From Dehalococcoidia bacterium UBA1151 (GTDB taxonomy: Bacteria > Chloroflexota > Dehalococcoidia > Lucifugimonadales > Lucifugimonadaceae): 13,132 nucleotides of DNA. The stretch is from positions 1-13,132 of the forward strand of contig DBZV01000168.1 in the NCBI GenBank assembly GCA_002311865.1, read 5' to 3'. Shown piece by piece: positions 1 through 6,634 of this stretch (position 1 is the stretch's first letter; each line of letters begins with the position of its first letter). Below the pieces are notes generated by a model. It did not search any database, was not told where the DNA came from, and saw only the letters and a program-made list of their open reading frames with translations. Made by a program: the position numbers and the translations under genes.

Positions 1-111
1 AAATGTGAATCCATCGCGGCCTGATCGCGGGAATGATGTGAGCGTCGATTGCGCCATGATGGGGCGCTCCCGGTACCGGTTGCTGGTATAACAGGGAATC
101 GGTGATCCTGA

Positions 112-140
112 TTGAGTTATCAGTCAGGGTATTTTATATC
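112..140 (+). promoter_or_regulatory. Putative sigma70-type promoter of the SDR gene
   Basis: A TTGAGT hexamer (112-117) and a TATATC hexamer (135-140) are separated by exactly 17 bases and lie 56 bases upstream of the preferred SDR start. Each matches the sigma70 consensus at four of six positions. An inverted repeat, CTGAT (108-112) and ATCAG (119-123), overlaps the -35 hexamer and could be an operator, but it is short. The rest of 1-183 holds no gene that I can support. Confidence 0.38.
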
Positions 141-185
141 AGATATTGCGAACTATGACGACTTTAGCTCCATTACTTGATGGTT

Positions 186-190
186 GGAGG
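186..190 (+). promoter_or_regulatory. Ribosome binding site fixing the SDR start
   Basis: GGAGG lies five bases before the ATG at 196. The reading frame is open from a TTG at 184, but that codon overlaps this Shine-Dalgarno sequence and has none of its own. The ATG at 196 is therefore the better start. Confidence 0.75.
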
Positions 191-195
191 AATTG

Positions 196-963
196 ATGAC
201 GGAAGGTAACGAACTCTCGCTCAAACGCAAGGTCGCGTTTGTATCAGGTGCATCGAAGGGAATCGGCATCGCGATAGCTGAAGCGTATGCGGGCGCCGGC
301 GCTGATCTGGCGCTCGCGGCACGGGATGAGGATGGGCTAAACGCCATCGCTGAAGCGTGCGGGGCATTGGGAGCCGAGGTAACCACGCATCGAGCCGAAA
401 TGGCGGATGCGGCGGCAGTGAAGGCGCTCGGGGCTGAGGTGCTCAGCGAGTGGGGGCGTGTGGACGTACTGGTGAACAATGCCGGGCTAACTATCCCACA
501 GTCGATAGCCGATCTGGGCCTGGATGAGTGGAACACCACGATGAACGTGAACCTGCTGGCGCCGGTGTTGTTGGCGCAGGCCTTCGCCCCCGGCATGGTT
601 GAACGCGGCCATGGCAAGATCATCAACGTGGCGTCGCGTGCAGGCCTGCGCGCCATTCCAAATAACGTGGCCTATAGCGCGTCCAAGGCCGGAATTCAGA
701 TGGCGACAAAGTCTATGGCAGTGGAGTTCGGCGCGCATGGCGTGCAATCGAACTGCATCTCACCAACGGTCATCCTCACGCCCATGGGCGAAGCGATCTG
801 GACGCCCGGCCCGCGCACGGACTACAAGCGATCTCGCATTCCCGCTGGCCGGTTTGGTGAGGCGCACGAGGTAGCCGATCTGGCGCTGTTTCTGGCGTCG
901 CCGAAGTCGGACTTCCTGAACGGCACTATCATCCCGCTTGACGGAGGCGAAGGTGCGAACTAG
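196..963 (+). CDS. SDR family NAD(P)-dependent oxidoreductase, possibly L-xylulose/polyol reductase-like
   Basis: Classical short-chain dehydrogenase/reductase of 255 residues, the normal length; probably cytosolic. The Rossmann cofactor motif SGASKGIG is at residues 17-24, NNAG at 94-97, and the catalytic residues are N119, S147, Y160 and K164 (YSASK). K21 inside the glycine motif and R43 after the second beta strand are the basic residues that favour NADP(H) in this family. The C-terminal part (PTVILTPMG, then RIPAGRF, then PLDGG) resembles the L-xylulose reductase/D-threitol dehydrogenase branch more than 3-oxoacyl-ACP reductases, which suggests a sugar or polyol substrate. A xylulokinase gene lies about 1 kb away and makes this plausible, but the two genes converge on the archaellin remnant and are not co-transcribed. 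Family is firm; substrate is a guess. Confidence 0.93.
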   Translation: MTEGNELSLKRKVAFVSGASKGIGIAIAEAYAGAGADLALAARDEDGLNAIAEACGALGAEVTTHRAEMADAAAVKALGAEVLSEWGRVDVLVNNAGLTIPQSIADLGLDEWNTTMNVNLLAPVLLAQAFAPGMVERGHGKIINVASRAGLRAIPNNVAYSASKAGIQMATKSMAVEFGAHGVQSNCISPTVILTPMGEAIWTPGPRTDYKRSRIPAGRFGEAHEVADLALFLASPKSDFLNGTIIPLDGGEGAN

Positions 964-1013
964 CCAATCAAAGCGCTGGTGCATCGACTAATAATTGATC
1001 TCGCTCTAGCGCG

Positions 1014-1042
1014 AAGCGGCCCCGGAAATCCCGGGGCCGCTT
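1014..1042. terminator. Bidirectional hairpin terminator between SDR gene and archaellin remnant
   Basis: A perfect 12-bp stem (1014-1025 pairing with 1031-1042, GC-rich core GCGGCCCCGG) closes a 5-base loop. It sits 50 bases after the SDR stop and 24 bases after the end of the convergent archaellin gene, so it is placed to serve both. Neither side has a long T-run: only TT, partly inside the stem, follows on the + strand. Its strength as a classical intrinsic terminator is therefore uncertain. Confidence 0.7.
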
Positions 1043-1066
1043 GCGTTGATCAGATGATCGTTCTTA

Positions 1067-1764
1067 TCAGTTCAGGTCCATCACCGTGTCGAACTGTGAT
1101 GGGGTGGTGCACTGAATGTTCAGCACTGCACCTGACGGTGGCTTCATTTCAATGGTGAACTCGTCGTTCGTCGTCAGCAGCGTAGAAGCTGAAGTCATGC
1201 CACCCTCAGTGGCCTGAAGGACAATGGATCCAGCTGTGCCGATGGCGACTGCATATGCCCGGTTTAGGAGCCAGACGGTGATCTCGGCCTTCTCATTATC
1301 TTCGAGCAGGTTATCGCCGTTGTTGTTGCCCAGCCAGGCAACGGTCCACGGCATGTCGTTGAACACCTGGTTCTTGTCAGTGTACGAAATGACCGTGACA
1401 GACTCTGCGCCTGCCGAGACAGTTGGGTCTGTACCACTACCGTTAGCAGTGAAGTCAGGTGTTAGGTCAACCGGCTCGCCTGCGATGGCGTTTGATACTA
1501 CAAACGTAACCTTGAACACGGTTGTGGACGTGGCTGCCGTTACACCCTTGTAGGCGATGCACTACCTCGTGGCTCGATGGAGCTTTGCGCTTCTTAGATG
1601 CCTGCGAATACTGTTTCCTTGCTTCTCTCCCACGCGAATATACCCGTCGAAAGTACTGTAAAGGCGAAGACGGATGCCACAACCACAAAAAGGATCAGTA
1701 TGATTGCGGTCTCCAGCCCTGTGATTCCACGCTGGTCGCCAGCCGGGTTGCTCTTGAGCCTCAA
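1067..1764 (-). pseudogene. Archaellin (archaeal-type flagellin) gene, broken by a nonsense codon and a frameshift
   Basis: Archaellin is the filament subunit of the archaellum, secreted after its class III signal peptide is cut by a prepilin-type peptidase. From a TTG at 1764 the frame reads a 13-residue leader ending in DQRG, then the mature N-terminus ITGLETAIILILFVVVASVF, the hydrophobic assembly helix typical of archaellins. Translation stops at TAA 1596-1594 right after VFAGI. The same frame goes on as EAQSSIEPRGS, the usual archaellin continuation, so TAA probably replaces a Glu codon. After GS (about 1561) one base is missing. The next frame continues IAYKGVTAATSTTVFKVTF and runs to 1067 with the beta-rich C-terminal domain, including GGEP-like AGEPVDLT and the ending DTVMDLN. 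Restored, the protein would be about 232 residues. No archaellum motor or export gene is in the window. Two sequence errors instead of true lesions remain possible. Archaellin identity is strong. Confidence 0.88.
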
Positions 1765-1770
1765 TGTAGT

Positions 1771-1777
1771 CCTCCTT
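1771..1777 (-). promoter_or_regulatory. Ribosome binding site of the archaellin gene
   Basis: AAGGAGG (minus strand) lies six bases before the TTG at 1764. This near-perfect site decides for the TTG over the in-frame ATG at 1791, which has no clear site, and it is intact despite the broken coding region. I see no convincing promoter in the stretch between here and the xylulokinase stop (1778-1986). Confidence 0.65.
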
Positions 1778-1986
1778 GTTATCCGAGCCATGCGCCAGTC
1801 TGTCGGCCGGATTTACGTATTTGGAGCTACGCATTGCGCGTTCTCCTCTTCCCATTAACAAAACGTTAGAACTGTGTATGAGTCAGGAACATAGTGCTAT
1901 CTAGCGAGTTCGGGGGCGGATAACACGCACGCTACTTGACGCAGAACAGCGCTCCTGCCGCGTGCGAGTTCTGGTAATCCAGAGGC

Positions 1987-3459
1987 CTACGAGAAGAAGT
2001 TTCCAAGATGGTGGTACAACTCGTCGAACCGACCATAAGCCTCGCTGTACGCGTCAGCGTGTGACGGATCTGGGTTCACAGTTTTGCCACGAGTGACCCA
2101 TTCTGGAGCCACTTCGGATGGTCGGTCGAATCGTCCCGCGGCACAGGCTGCGAGGATGGCTGCGCCGTACGGTGAGCCGGAGCTTTTCACCGGGGTAAGT
2201 GGCACCTCAAACACATCAGCGACCATCTGTTGCCAGAATACAGATCTCATGCCGCCGCTAGTTCCAATCAGCTCCGTAGGCGCCGGAGTCTGGTCCAGGA
2301 CGAGTTGGTAGGAGTCATATAGCGAGAATGTAACGCCCTCGATCACGGCGCGCGTCATATGTGCGCCCGTGTGCCCCGCATGCAGTCCCACGAACGCGCC
2401 GCGCGCGCTCGCATTGGCGTGCGGCGTGCGATTGCCTGTGAGGTAAGGCAGAAACGTAAGACCATCTGCCCCCGGCGCCGTTTCTGCTGCTCCGGCTATA
2501 AGCTCATCGAAAGACTGCCCACTGCCCGCCTGATCGCGCCACCACGCCAGCGCTGATCCCGCGGCCAGCACGACTCCCATCAGGTACCAACGGTCCGGTT
2601 CGGCGTGATTGAACGTGTGCAGTCGTAGTCCCGGATCGACGGCGGCGTTGGGGATTGGCGCGACCACCGTGCCCCCCGTGCCAATGCTCACCATCGCTGT
2701 TCCCGGAGACGTTACCGCAGAGCCTATCGCCGCCGCCGCATTATCGGCTGCCCCACCTGCGACAGGGATTCCGGCCAGCAGCCCCAGTGCCGCTGAGGCC
2801 TCCCCTGAGAGTGTGCCAGAAACTTTGTGTGACGGGACGATTTCAGGGAGCCACGCTTCCGGAATTTCCATCTTTGCCAGCGCTTCGCTCGACCACCGTA
2901 CCTCGGCGATATCGAACATCAACGTTCCTGCGGCGTCAGATGGATCCATCGCCTTCACACCGGTGAACTTCAGTCGCACGTAATCTTTGGGAAGGAGCAC
3001 CGTCGCAATACGTGAATAATATTCCGGCTCGTGGTCTCGCATCCAGAGAAGCTTCGGTGCAGTGAAGCCTTCCAACGCCGGGTTGCCGACCAGATCACGC
3101 AAACCGTCGCGCCCCAGCCTTCGTTCGATTTCCCGGCACTGGTCCGACGTTCGTGTGTCGTTCCAGAGAATGGCGGGGCGGATTACTCGGTCCTGCGAAT
3201 CCAACGCCACCAGACTGTGCATCTGGCCGGACAGACCGATTGCCCTGATGTTCACCGCATCAGATAAGCCGTCCATCGCTTGCCGTACGGCCGCAACCAC
3301 GCCATCCCACCAATCAGCCGGGTTCTGCTCCGACCAGCCGGGATGCGGCACAGACATCGTCAATGGCGCATCACCCTCGCCAATCACCTCGCCGGCCGTA
3401 TCTACGACCAGCACTTTTATGGCGGTTGTACCGGCGTCTACCCCCAGATAAGCGTCCAA
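1987..3459 (-). CDS. xylB: Xylulokinase (FGGY carbohydrate kinase family)
   Basis: Phosphorylates D-xylulose with ATP to xylulose 5-phosphate, feeding the pentose phosphate pathway; cytosolic. The protein has 490 residues, usual for XylB. Two actin-like ATPase domains are visible. The N-terminal phosphate-binding motif YLGVDAGTT has D8 as the expected catalytic-site Asp, followed by GLSGQMHS (near 76-83) and WNDTR (near 99-103). The second conserved Asp lies in GGAADNAAAA (D239). SIGTGGT, FLPYLTGNRTPH and ARGAFVGL follow, and GSPYGAAILAA is near the C-terminus. Small departures from the usual xylulokinase pattern are GQMHS for GQMHG and GNRTPH for GERTPH, so another ketose is possible. The start is TTG 3459 because AAAGGG precedes it by five bases; the in-frame GTG at 3465 overlaps that site. 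It diverges from the lipoprotein gene with only 49 bases between them. Confidence 0.92.
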   Translation of the reverse strand: MDAYLGVDAGTTAIKVLVVDTAGEVIGEGDAPLTMSVPHPGWSEQNPADWWDGVVAAVRQAMDGLSDAVNIRAIGLSGQMHSLVALDSQDRVIRPAILWNDTRTSDQCREIERRLGRDGLRDLVGNPALEGFTAPKLLWMRDHEPEYYSRIATVLLPKDYVRLKFTGVKAMDPSDAAGTLMFDIAEVRWSSEALAKMEIPEAWLPEIVPSHKVSGTLSGEASAALGLLAGIPVAGGAADNAAAAIGSAVTSPGTAMVSIGTGGTVVAPIPNAAVDPGLRLHTFNHAEPDRWYLMGVVLAAGSALAWWRDQAGSGQSFDELIAGAAETAPGADGLTFLPYLTGNRTPHANASARGAFVGLHAGHTGAHMTRAVIEGVTFSLYDSYQLVLDQTPAPTELIGTSGGMRSVFWQQMVADVFEVPLTPVKSSGSPYGAAILAACAAGRFDRPSEVAPEWVTRGKTVNPDPSHADAYSEAYGRFDELYHHLGNFFS

Positions 3460-3464
3460 TATCA

Positions 3465-3470
3465 CCCTTT
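3465..3470 (-). promoter_or_regulatory. Ribosome binding site of xylB
   Basis: AAAGGG on the minus strand, five bases before TTG 3459. It overlaps the alternative GTG at 3465, which argues against that longer start. Confidence 0.5.
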
Positions 3471-3508
3471 ACGCGGCACTTGTTCAGTCGATAAGTTGGG
3501 GACGAATC

Positions 3509-3946
3509 ATGCCACAGTTCACAAATAACAGCGTCCGCAAAATCGACTTGACCATGATGGCGATTATTCTGGTTGTGCTTCCTGGCTGTCTGGGTGGGGC
3601 GAGTGTTGATGACGCTCGTGCTGCTCAATTTGAGGCAGCCATGAGTACGTGGGTGGTCGGCATCGAGGGTCTCACTTTCGAACTGGGGATCATTCAGGAC
3701 GAGGAGCGCGCGTTTCACTCCCTGGCAACGGTGCGCGACCACGTGAAGAAGCTTCAGGGCGCGATTAAGCCGCTCGGTGAGTTGGACGATAACGATGCCA
3801 GCTACATTGAAAGCAAATATGGTGATTTGTTGAGGGAAGTCTGGCTACCGTATTCTGCCGAGGCACAACGGATGAACATCACCGGTGGAATCCCAACCGA
3901 AATATCGGAGTTGCTGGGGGATATTCCAGAATTTGACCCTCGCTAG
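3509..3946 (+). CDS. Hypothetical small lipoprotein
   Basis: I do not recognise a family. The 145-residue protein begins with a short polar stretch containing R10 and K11, then a hydrophobic segment (about 14-25) that ends in LPGC at 24-27. This looks like a lipoprotein signal peptide with C27 as the lipid-modified residue, although proline at -2 is atypical. The mature part is predicted mostly helical and acidic, with heptad-like stretches (ATVRDHVKKLQGAIKPL and the following region), and no transmembrane segment. It is probably tethered to the outer face of the membrane. GGGG at 3498-3501 stands seven bases before the ATG and supports this start. It diverges from xylB (49-base gap) and converges on the HIT gene with only nine bases between the two stops, leaving no room for a separate terminator. 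Confidence 0.7.
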   Translation: MPQFTNNSVRKIDLTMMAIILVVLPGCLGGASVDDARAAQFEAAMSTWVVGIEGLTFELGIIQDEERAFHSLATVRDHVKKLQGAIKPLGELDDNDASYIESKYGDLLREVWLPYSAEAQRMNITGGIPTEISELLGDIPEFDPR

Positions 3947-3955
3947 GGCCTTCTC

Positions 3956-4621
3956 TCACATGTACAGGTCAAGTTGACCGCCACCATGGAGGAGCAATCC
4001 GGGCTCGCCCCCACCGCCGAAATCCGCCGCCGGTGAATGGAATTCGGACAATAGTCTGAAACCTTCTGGCGTGTGCTCTGATGCATATTCAATCGCCGAG
4101 CGGCCGACCTGAACGAAGTGATCCCCCGTCCAGAGCTGCTTCTGCGTGGCATCACCGCGGTGCGAGAATCTAACGGCCAGCGGTACGCCAGCAGCATAGG
4201 CACGATGCACGGCAACGGCGCCATTCTGCGTGATCAGGGGGCCGTTTGGGCTACTGGCTGGGCCGGCTCCAGATACGAGGTGCAGATGGGCATGTTCCTG
4301 GCTCTGATGAGCTGGTCTGCCGAAATTTGAGATCAGCCGGAAGCCTTCCGGGCATAGTGACTCTCCCAGCTCCACTGCCAGTCTGGCCGCCTCGTTCAGA
4401 ACGTCTCCGGTCCAGAATTCGCCCTGGGTGATGTGTGATCTGGGGACCACCAGAAGCATCACCCGGGCCCAATCAAGCCGGTTGTGGAAGGCGACCAGAT
4501 CCGGGTGGTTGAGAAGCTTGCCGTCGTCAGAAACTCGGTGCTCAAACCTGGCCGGAGAGTTACCGGCCGCGATCTCGCAGAATACGCAGCCGTCCTGCCG
4601 GCTTGTATTCGCGGGCGTCAT
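3956..4621 (-). CDS. HIT-family protein with a second, degenerate HIT-like module
   Basis: HIT (histidine triad) proteins are nucleotide hydrolases or transferases acting on nucleoside phosphoramidates or dinucleoside polyphosphates; cytosolic. The N-terminal module has CVFC (12-15, the usual CxxC start) and the triad H110-A-H112-L-H114, so it should be active. The C-terminal half repeats the fold: residues 68-101 (WTGD ... CPEGFRLISNFG) align with 162-195 (WTGD ... TPEGFRLLSEFH). The second copy ends GLLLHGG, where the triad should be, with one His left, so it is probably structural or substrate-selecting. At 221 residues the protein is longer than single-domain HIT proteins. Its ATG overlaps the TGA of the helicase-loader gene (ATGA), so it is the last gene of the replication operon and probably translationally coupled. 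The true substrate cannot be told from sequence. Confidence 0.85.
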   Translation of the reverse strand: MTPANTSRQDGCVFCEIAAGNSPARFEHRVSDDGKLLNHPDLVAFHNRLDWARVMLLVVPRSHITQGEFWTGDVLNEAARLAVELGESLCPEGFRLISNFGRPAHQSQEHAHLHLVSGAGPASSPNGPLITQNGAVAVHRAYAAGVPLAVRFSHRGDATQKQLWTGDHFVQVGRSAIEYASEHTPEGFRLLSEFHSPAADFGGGGEPGLLLHGGGQLDLYM

Positions 4622-6021
4622 TCGCGGTAGTCGGGCGCAGAAATTGGCAGAATCGTGACAACTCGCTGATCCTTCAGGCGGGATGCGATGGCGTCTGTAA
4701 ATGTGGTCTGGCGCCGCCCTCGCCCGGACGATGAGTTCGGCGAATCGCTATCCAGCAACAGGCGCGTAGTGATTACCGTGGGCAGTCGATTGTTATGGCG
4801 ATAGACGATGAGCTGGTACAGCTTCTCTTCTGCCCACGGGCTCGAACTTTCTCCACCAAGATCGTCAAGGATGAGAAGATCAGCCGTCTTCACCTGATCA
4901 AAGAGCACGTCGTAACTGACGGTACTGTCGGGCGCATACGCGCGTCTGAGGTGGTCCAGCAAGTCCGGCACAAACCGAAACAAGACCGACTCACCGAGCG
5001 CAATCCGCTCGCGGGCGATGGCTACCGAGAGATGCGTCTTGCCGGTGCCCGTACCGCCCATGAGCAGCAGCCAGCCCTGCGGGTCATCAGCAAATGCTTT
5101 ACAGGCGTCAAGCGAGAACCTGAGCGAATCCTGGTCTGTGGGCGATGCCGACCGGCCGCGCGGTGAAAATTGGCCGAACGTCATCGAATCGAACAGCGCT
5201 TTCGGAAGTCCAGAGTCTTCCAGTCCGGGGGTATGACGCGCTGGTTCAAGGCGATGCACCTGGCTCAGGATCATGTCGAACATGCGTGTGCGAATGCGCT
5301 CATCCAGGGCCGCCTCGTCGACTGAAGTCACCATAATTGTTGGCGCTCTGCTGTTGAAGCGGTAGCTCAGAATCCGGTCGACCTTCTCGTTGGCCCAACT
5401 GGTCATTGTGCCAACGCCAATATCGTCCAACACCAGCACTGGCGCCATCACAACCTGGCTGATAATGCTGTCTGGTGTCACGTCGTTCTCTCCATCGAAC
5501 GCGGCGCGTAGGTGGTCAAGAAGTTCTGGCACAGAGATGTAGAGTGCGGCTTTTTCGTTCTCCACGAATTGATTTGCCATGGCCGCGGCGAGGTGTGTTT
5601 TGCCGGTGCCGCTTGGGCCAAGCAAAACAAACCAACCCTGTGGATCAGAAACGAACGCCCTTGCGGCATCGGCAGCAGCGCGGAAGCTTGCGGACTCAAC
5701 TTGCTCCACGCGCCCACGCTCTTCAAGGTTGGCGAAGGTCAGGCGCTCCAGCGAACCCAGCTGGCTGTAGCGCCGCAGCGACGCGCCAACATTCGCGCCC
5801 CAGACGCGCTCCTGGCACTCACACGGCGTAACTGAGCCAAACTCAGGGGTTCCCAGTTCGGCTTCAACCGCGATCCACCGCCGCCCCCCACACACATCGC
5901 AATCGGGGGCGCTGGGATCCTCTGCTCCGTTCGCCTGGTCAGGTGCGCCGGGCGTACTTGGCGAAAGCCTTTCGGAACTCTTCTTGCTGAAGCTCCTCAG
6001 GATCTCGTCGAGGCTTTCCAT
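4618..6021 (-). CDS. DnaC/DnaI-type helicase-loader ATPase with two tandem AAA+ domains
   Basis: Probably loads or remodels the DnaB helicase at origins or stalled forks; cytosolic. From ATG 6021 it has 467 residues. A cysteine cluster comes first (CDVC near 41-44, CEC near 67-69), like the zinc-binding N-terminus of DnaI/DnaC loaders. AAA+ module 1 has Walker A GPSGTGKTHL near 135-144 and Walker B VLVLDDIG near 195-202. Module 2 has Walker A GGTGTGKTHL near 322-331 and Walker B LLILDDLG near 382-389. Each is preceded by a LTF/MTF segment and DPQGW, so a whole loader unit was duplicated. Usual loaders are 230-310 residues with one module. An in-frame TTG at 6051 lacks a ribosome site; GGGAGG abuts ATG 6021 with no spacer, so the start is not certain. 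The first 83 bases overlap the upstream dnaD-like gene, and the TGA overlaps the HIT start. Confidence 0.87.
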   Translation of the reverse strand: MESLDEILRSFSKKSSERLSPSTPGAPDQANGAEDPSAPDCDVCGGRRWIAVEAELGTPEFGSVTPCECQERVWGANVGASLRRYSQLGSLERLTFANLEERGRVEQVESASFRAAADAARAFVSDPQGWFVLLGPSGTGKTHLAAAMANQFVENEKAALYISVPELLDHLRAAFDGENDVTPDSIISQVVMAPVLVLDDIGVGTMTSWANEKVDRILSYRFNSRAPTIMVTSVDEAALDERIRTRMFDMILSQVHRLEPARHTPGLEDSGLPKALFDSMTFGQFSPRGRSASPTDQDSLRFSLDACKAFADDPQGWLLLMGGTGTGKTHLSVAIARERIALGESVLFRFVPDLLDHLRRAYAPDSTVSYDVLFDQVKTADLLILDDLGGESSSPWAEEKLYQLIVYRHNNRLPTVITTRLLLDSDSPNSSSGRGRRQTTFTDAIASRLKDQRVVTILPISAPDYRE

Positions 6022-6634
6022 CCTCCCTGCCTTCCGTCTGCCATCGTTCAAGGATGGCTGTCACATATCGCCAATTTCGTGCGTTATTTTCCACCGCAAT
6101 ACCGATCGCTTCGCGGAGCCACGCCTCTGGATACGCTTCGACCGCCTCGGTCAGCCGCTCAGCGATGAGAGGCGTCAATGCTCCGATGTTCTGTTCGTAC
6201 AGTTCGTAAATCCCAGGTCGACTGGACGGCGAGTCCCACGTCTCTGGAGCGACCGCGACGATGTCGCGGACTGGAATTTTCGACCGCGAAACGGCCTCGC
6301 GTTCGGCCGGGGTGTTCAGTACATAAGTTGCCGTATCACGATCATCAATGCTAAGAAAAACGCCGCGTTCTACCAGTGCATCTAGCGCTCGGTGTAGTTC
6401 TGTCACGAGCGCGTCCCCAGACAACGAAACGGCCTCTGACATCAGCCTGTCCGCTCTGAGTTCGCCAATGCTGATCGGCCGAGGTGCACCTTTTTTGCGA
6501 CTGATGAACCAGAGAGTTCGCAGTAAGATTTTGAGCTCGTTCGCGTCCTCAATGTCCACCAGAAGTTGACCGAAAACGGGCGCTGGAACCGACACCCAAT
6601 CCATATCTTCAGAGAACAGACTTGAGGTCCTCAT
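5939..6634 (-). CDS. DnaD-domain primosomal/replication initiation protein
   Basis: 231 residues. The C-terminal half (about 140-199) matches the DnaD/DnaB-II domain of Gram-positive replication initiation and phage proteins: IYELYEQNIG, then LTPLIAERL, then NNARNWRYVTAILERW. It ends in the family signature Y190-x3-I194-L195-x2-W198, implicated in DNA binding. The first 130 residues look like a winged-helix region (helical, basic near SRKKGAPRPISIGELRADR). In Firmicutes, DnaD recruits the helicase-loading machinery; lying between DnaB and the loader ATPase fits that role. The ATG overlaps the dnaB TGA (ATGA), indicating translational coupling. The last 35 residues are charged and probably flexible, and are encoded where the next gene begins. 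The family is clear from the C-terminal domain; the exact role is inferred. Confidence 0.88.
   Translation of the reverse strand: MRTSSLFSEDMDWVSVPAPVFGQLLVDIEDANELKILLRTLWFISRKKGAPRPISIGELRADRLMSEAVSLSGDALVTELHRALDALVERGVFLSIDDRDTATYVLNTPAEREAVSRSKIPVRDIVAVAPETWDSPSSRPGIYELYEQNIGALTPLIAERLTEAVEAYPEAWLREAIGIAVENNARNWRYVTAILERWQTEGREDGKPRRDPEELQQEEFRKAFAKYARRT

Noticed and set aside
1562..1834. Minus-strand frame from an ATG at 1834 with a good GAGGAG ribosome-like site, overlapping the archaellin start
   Set aside because: Beyond the first 15 codons it only reads the archaellin region out of frame and gives an unlikely composition rich in Arg, His and Trp. It might be a short upstream peptide, but nothing supports it.
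1522..1869. Plus-strand open frames across the archaellin N-terminus
   Set aside because: Antisense shadow; no ribosome site, no recognisable motif, many Cys and Ser typical of reading the opposite strand of a coding region.
1927..1986. Terminator after xylB
   Set aside because: Only a widely spaced GCACGC/GCGTGC pair and short interrupted stems are present, with no T-run; too weak to call.
2609..2983. Long plus-strand frames inside xylB
   Set aside because: The minus-strand xylulokinase motifs are unmistakable here; these frames are low-complexity Pro/Ala/Ser antisense readings.
5475..5835. Plus-strand frames opposite the helicase-loader gene
   Set aside because: Arg-rich antisense readings over the first Walker A region of a clear AAA+ gene.
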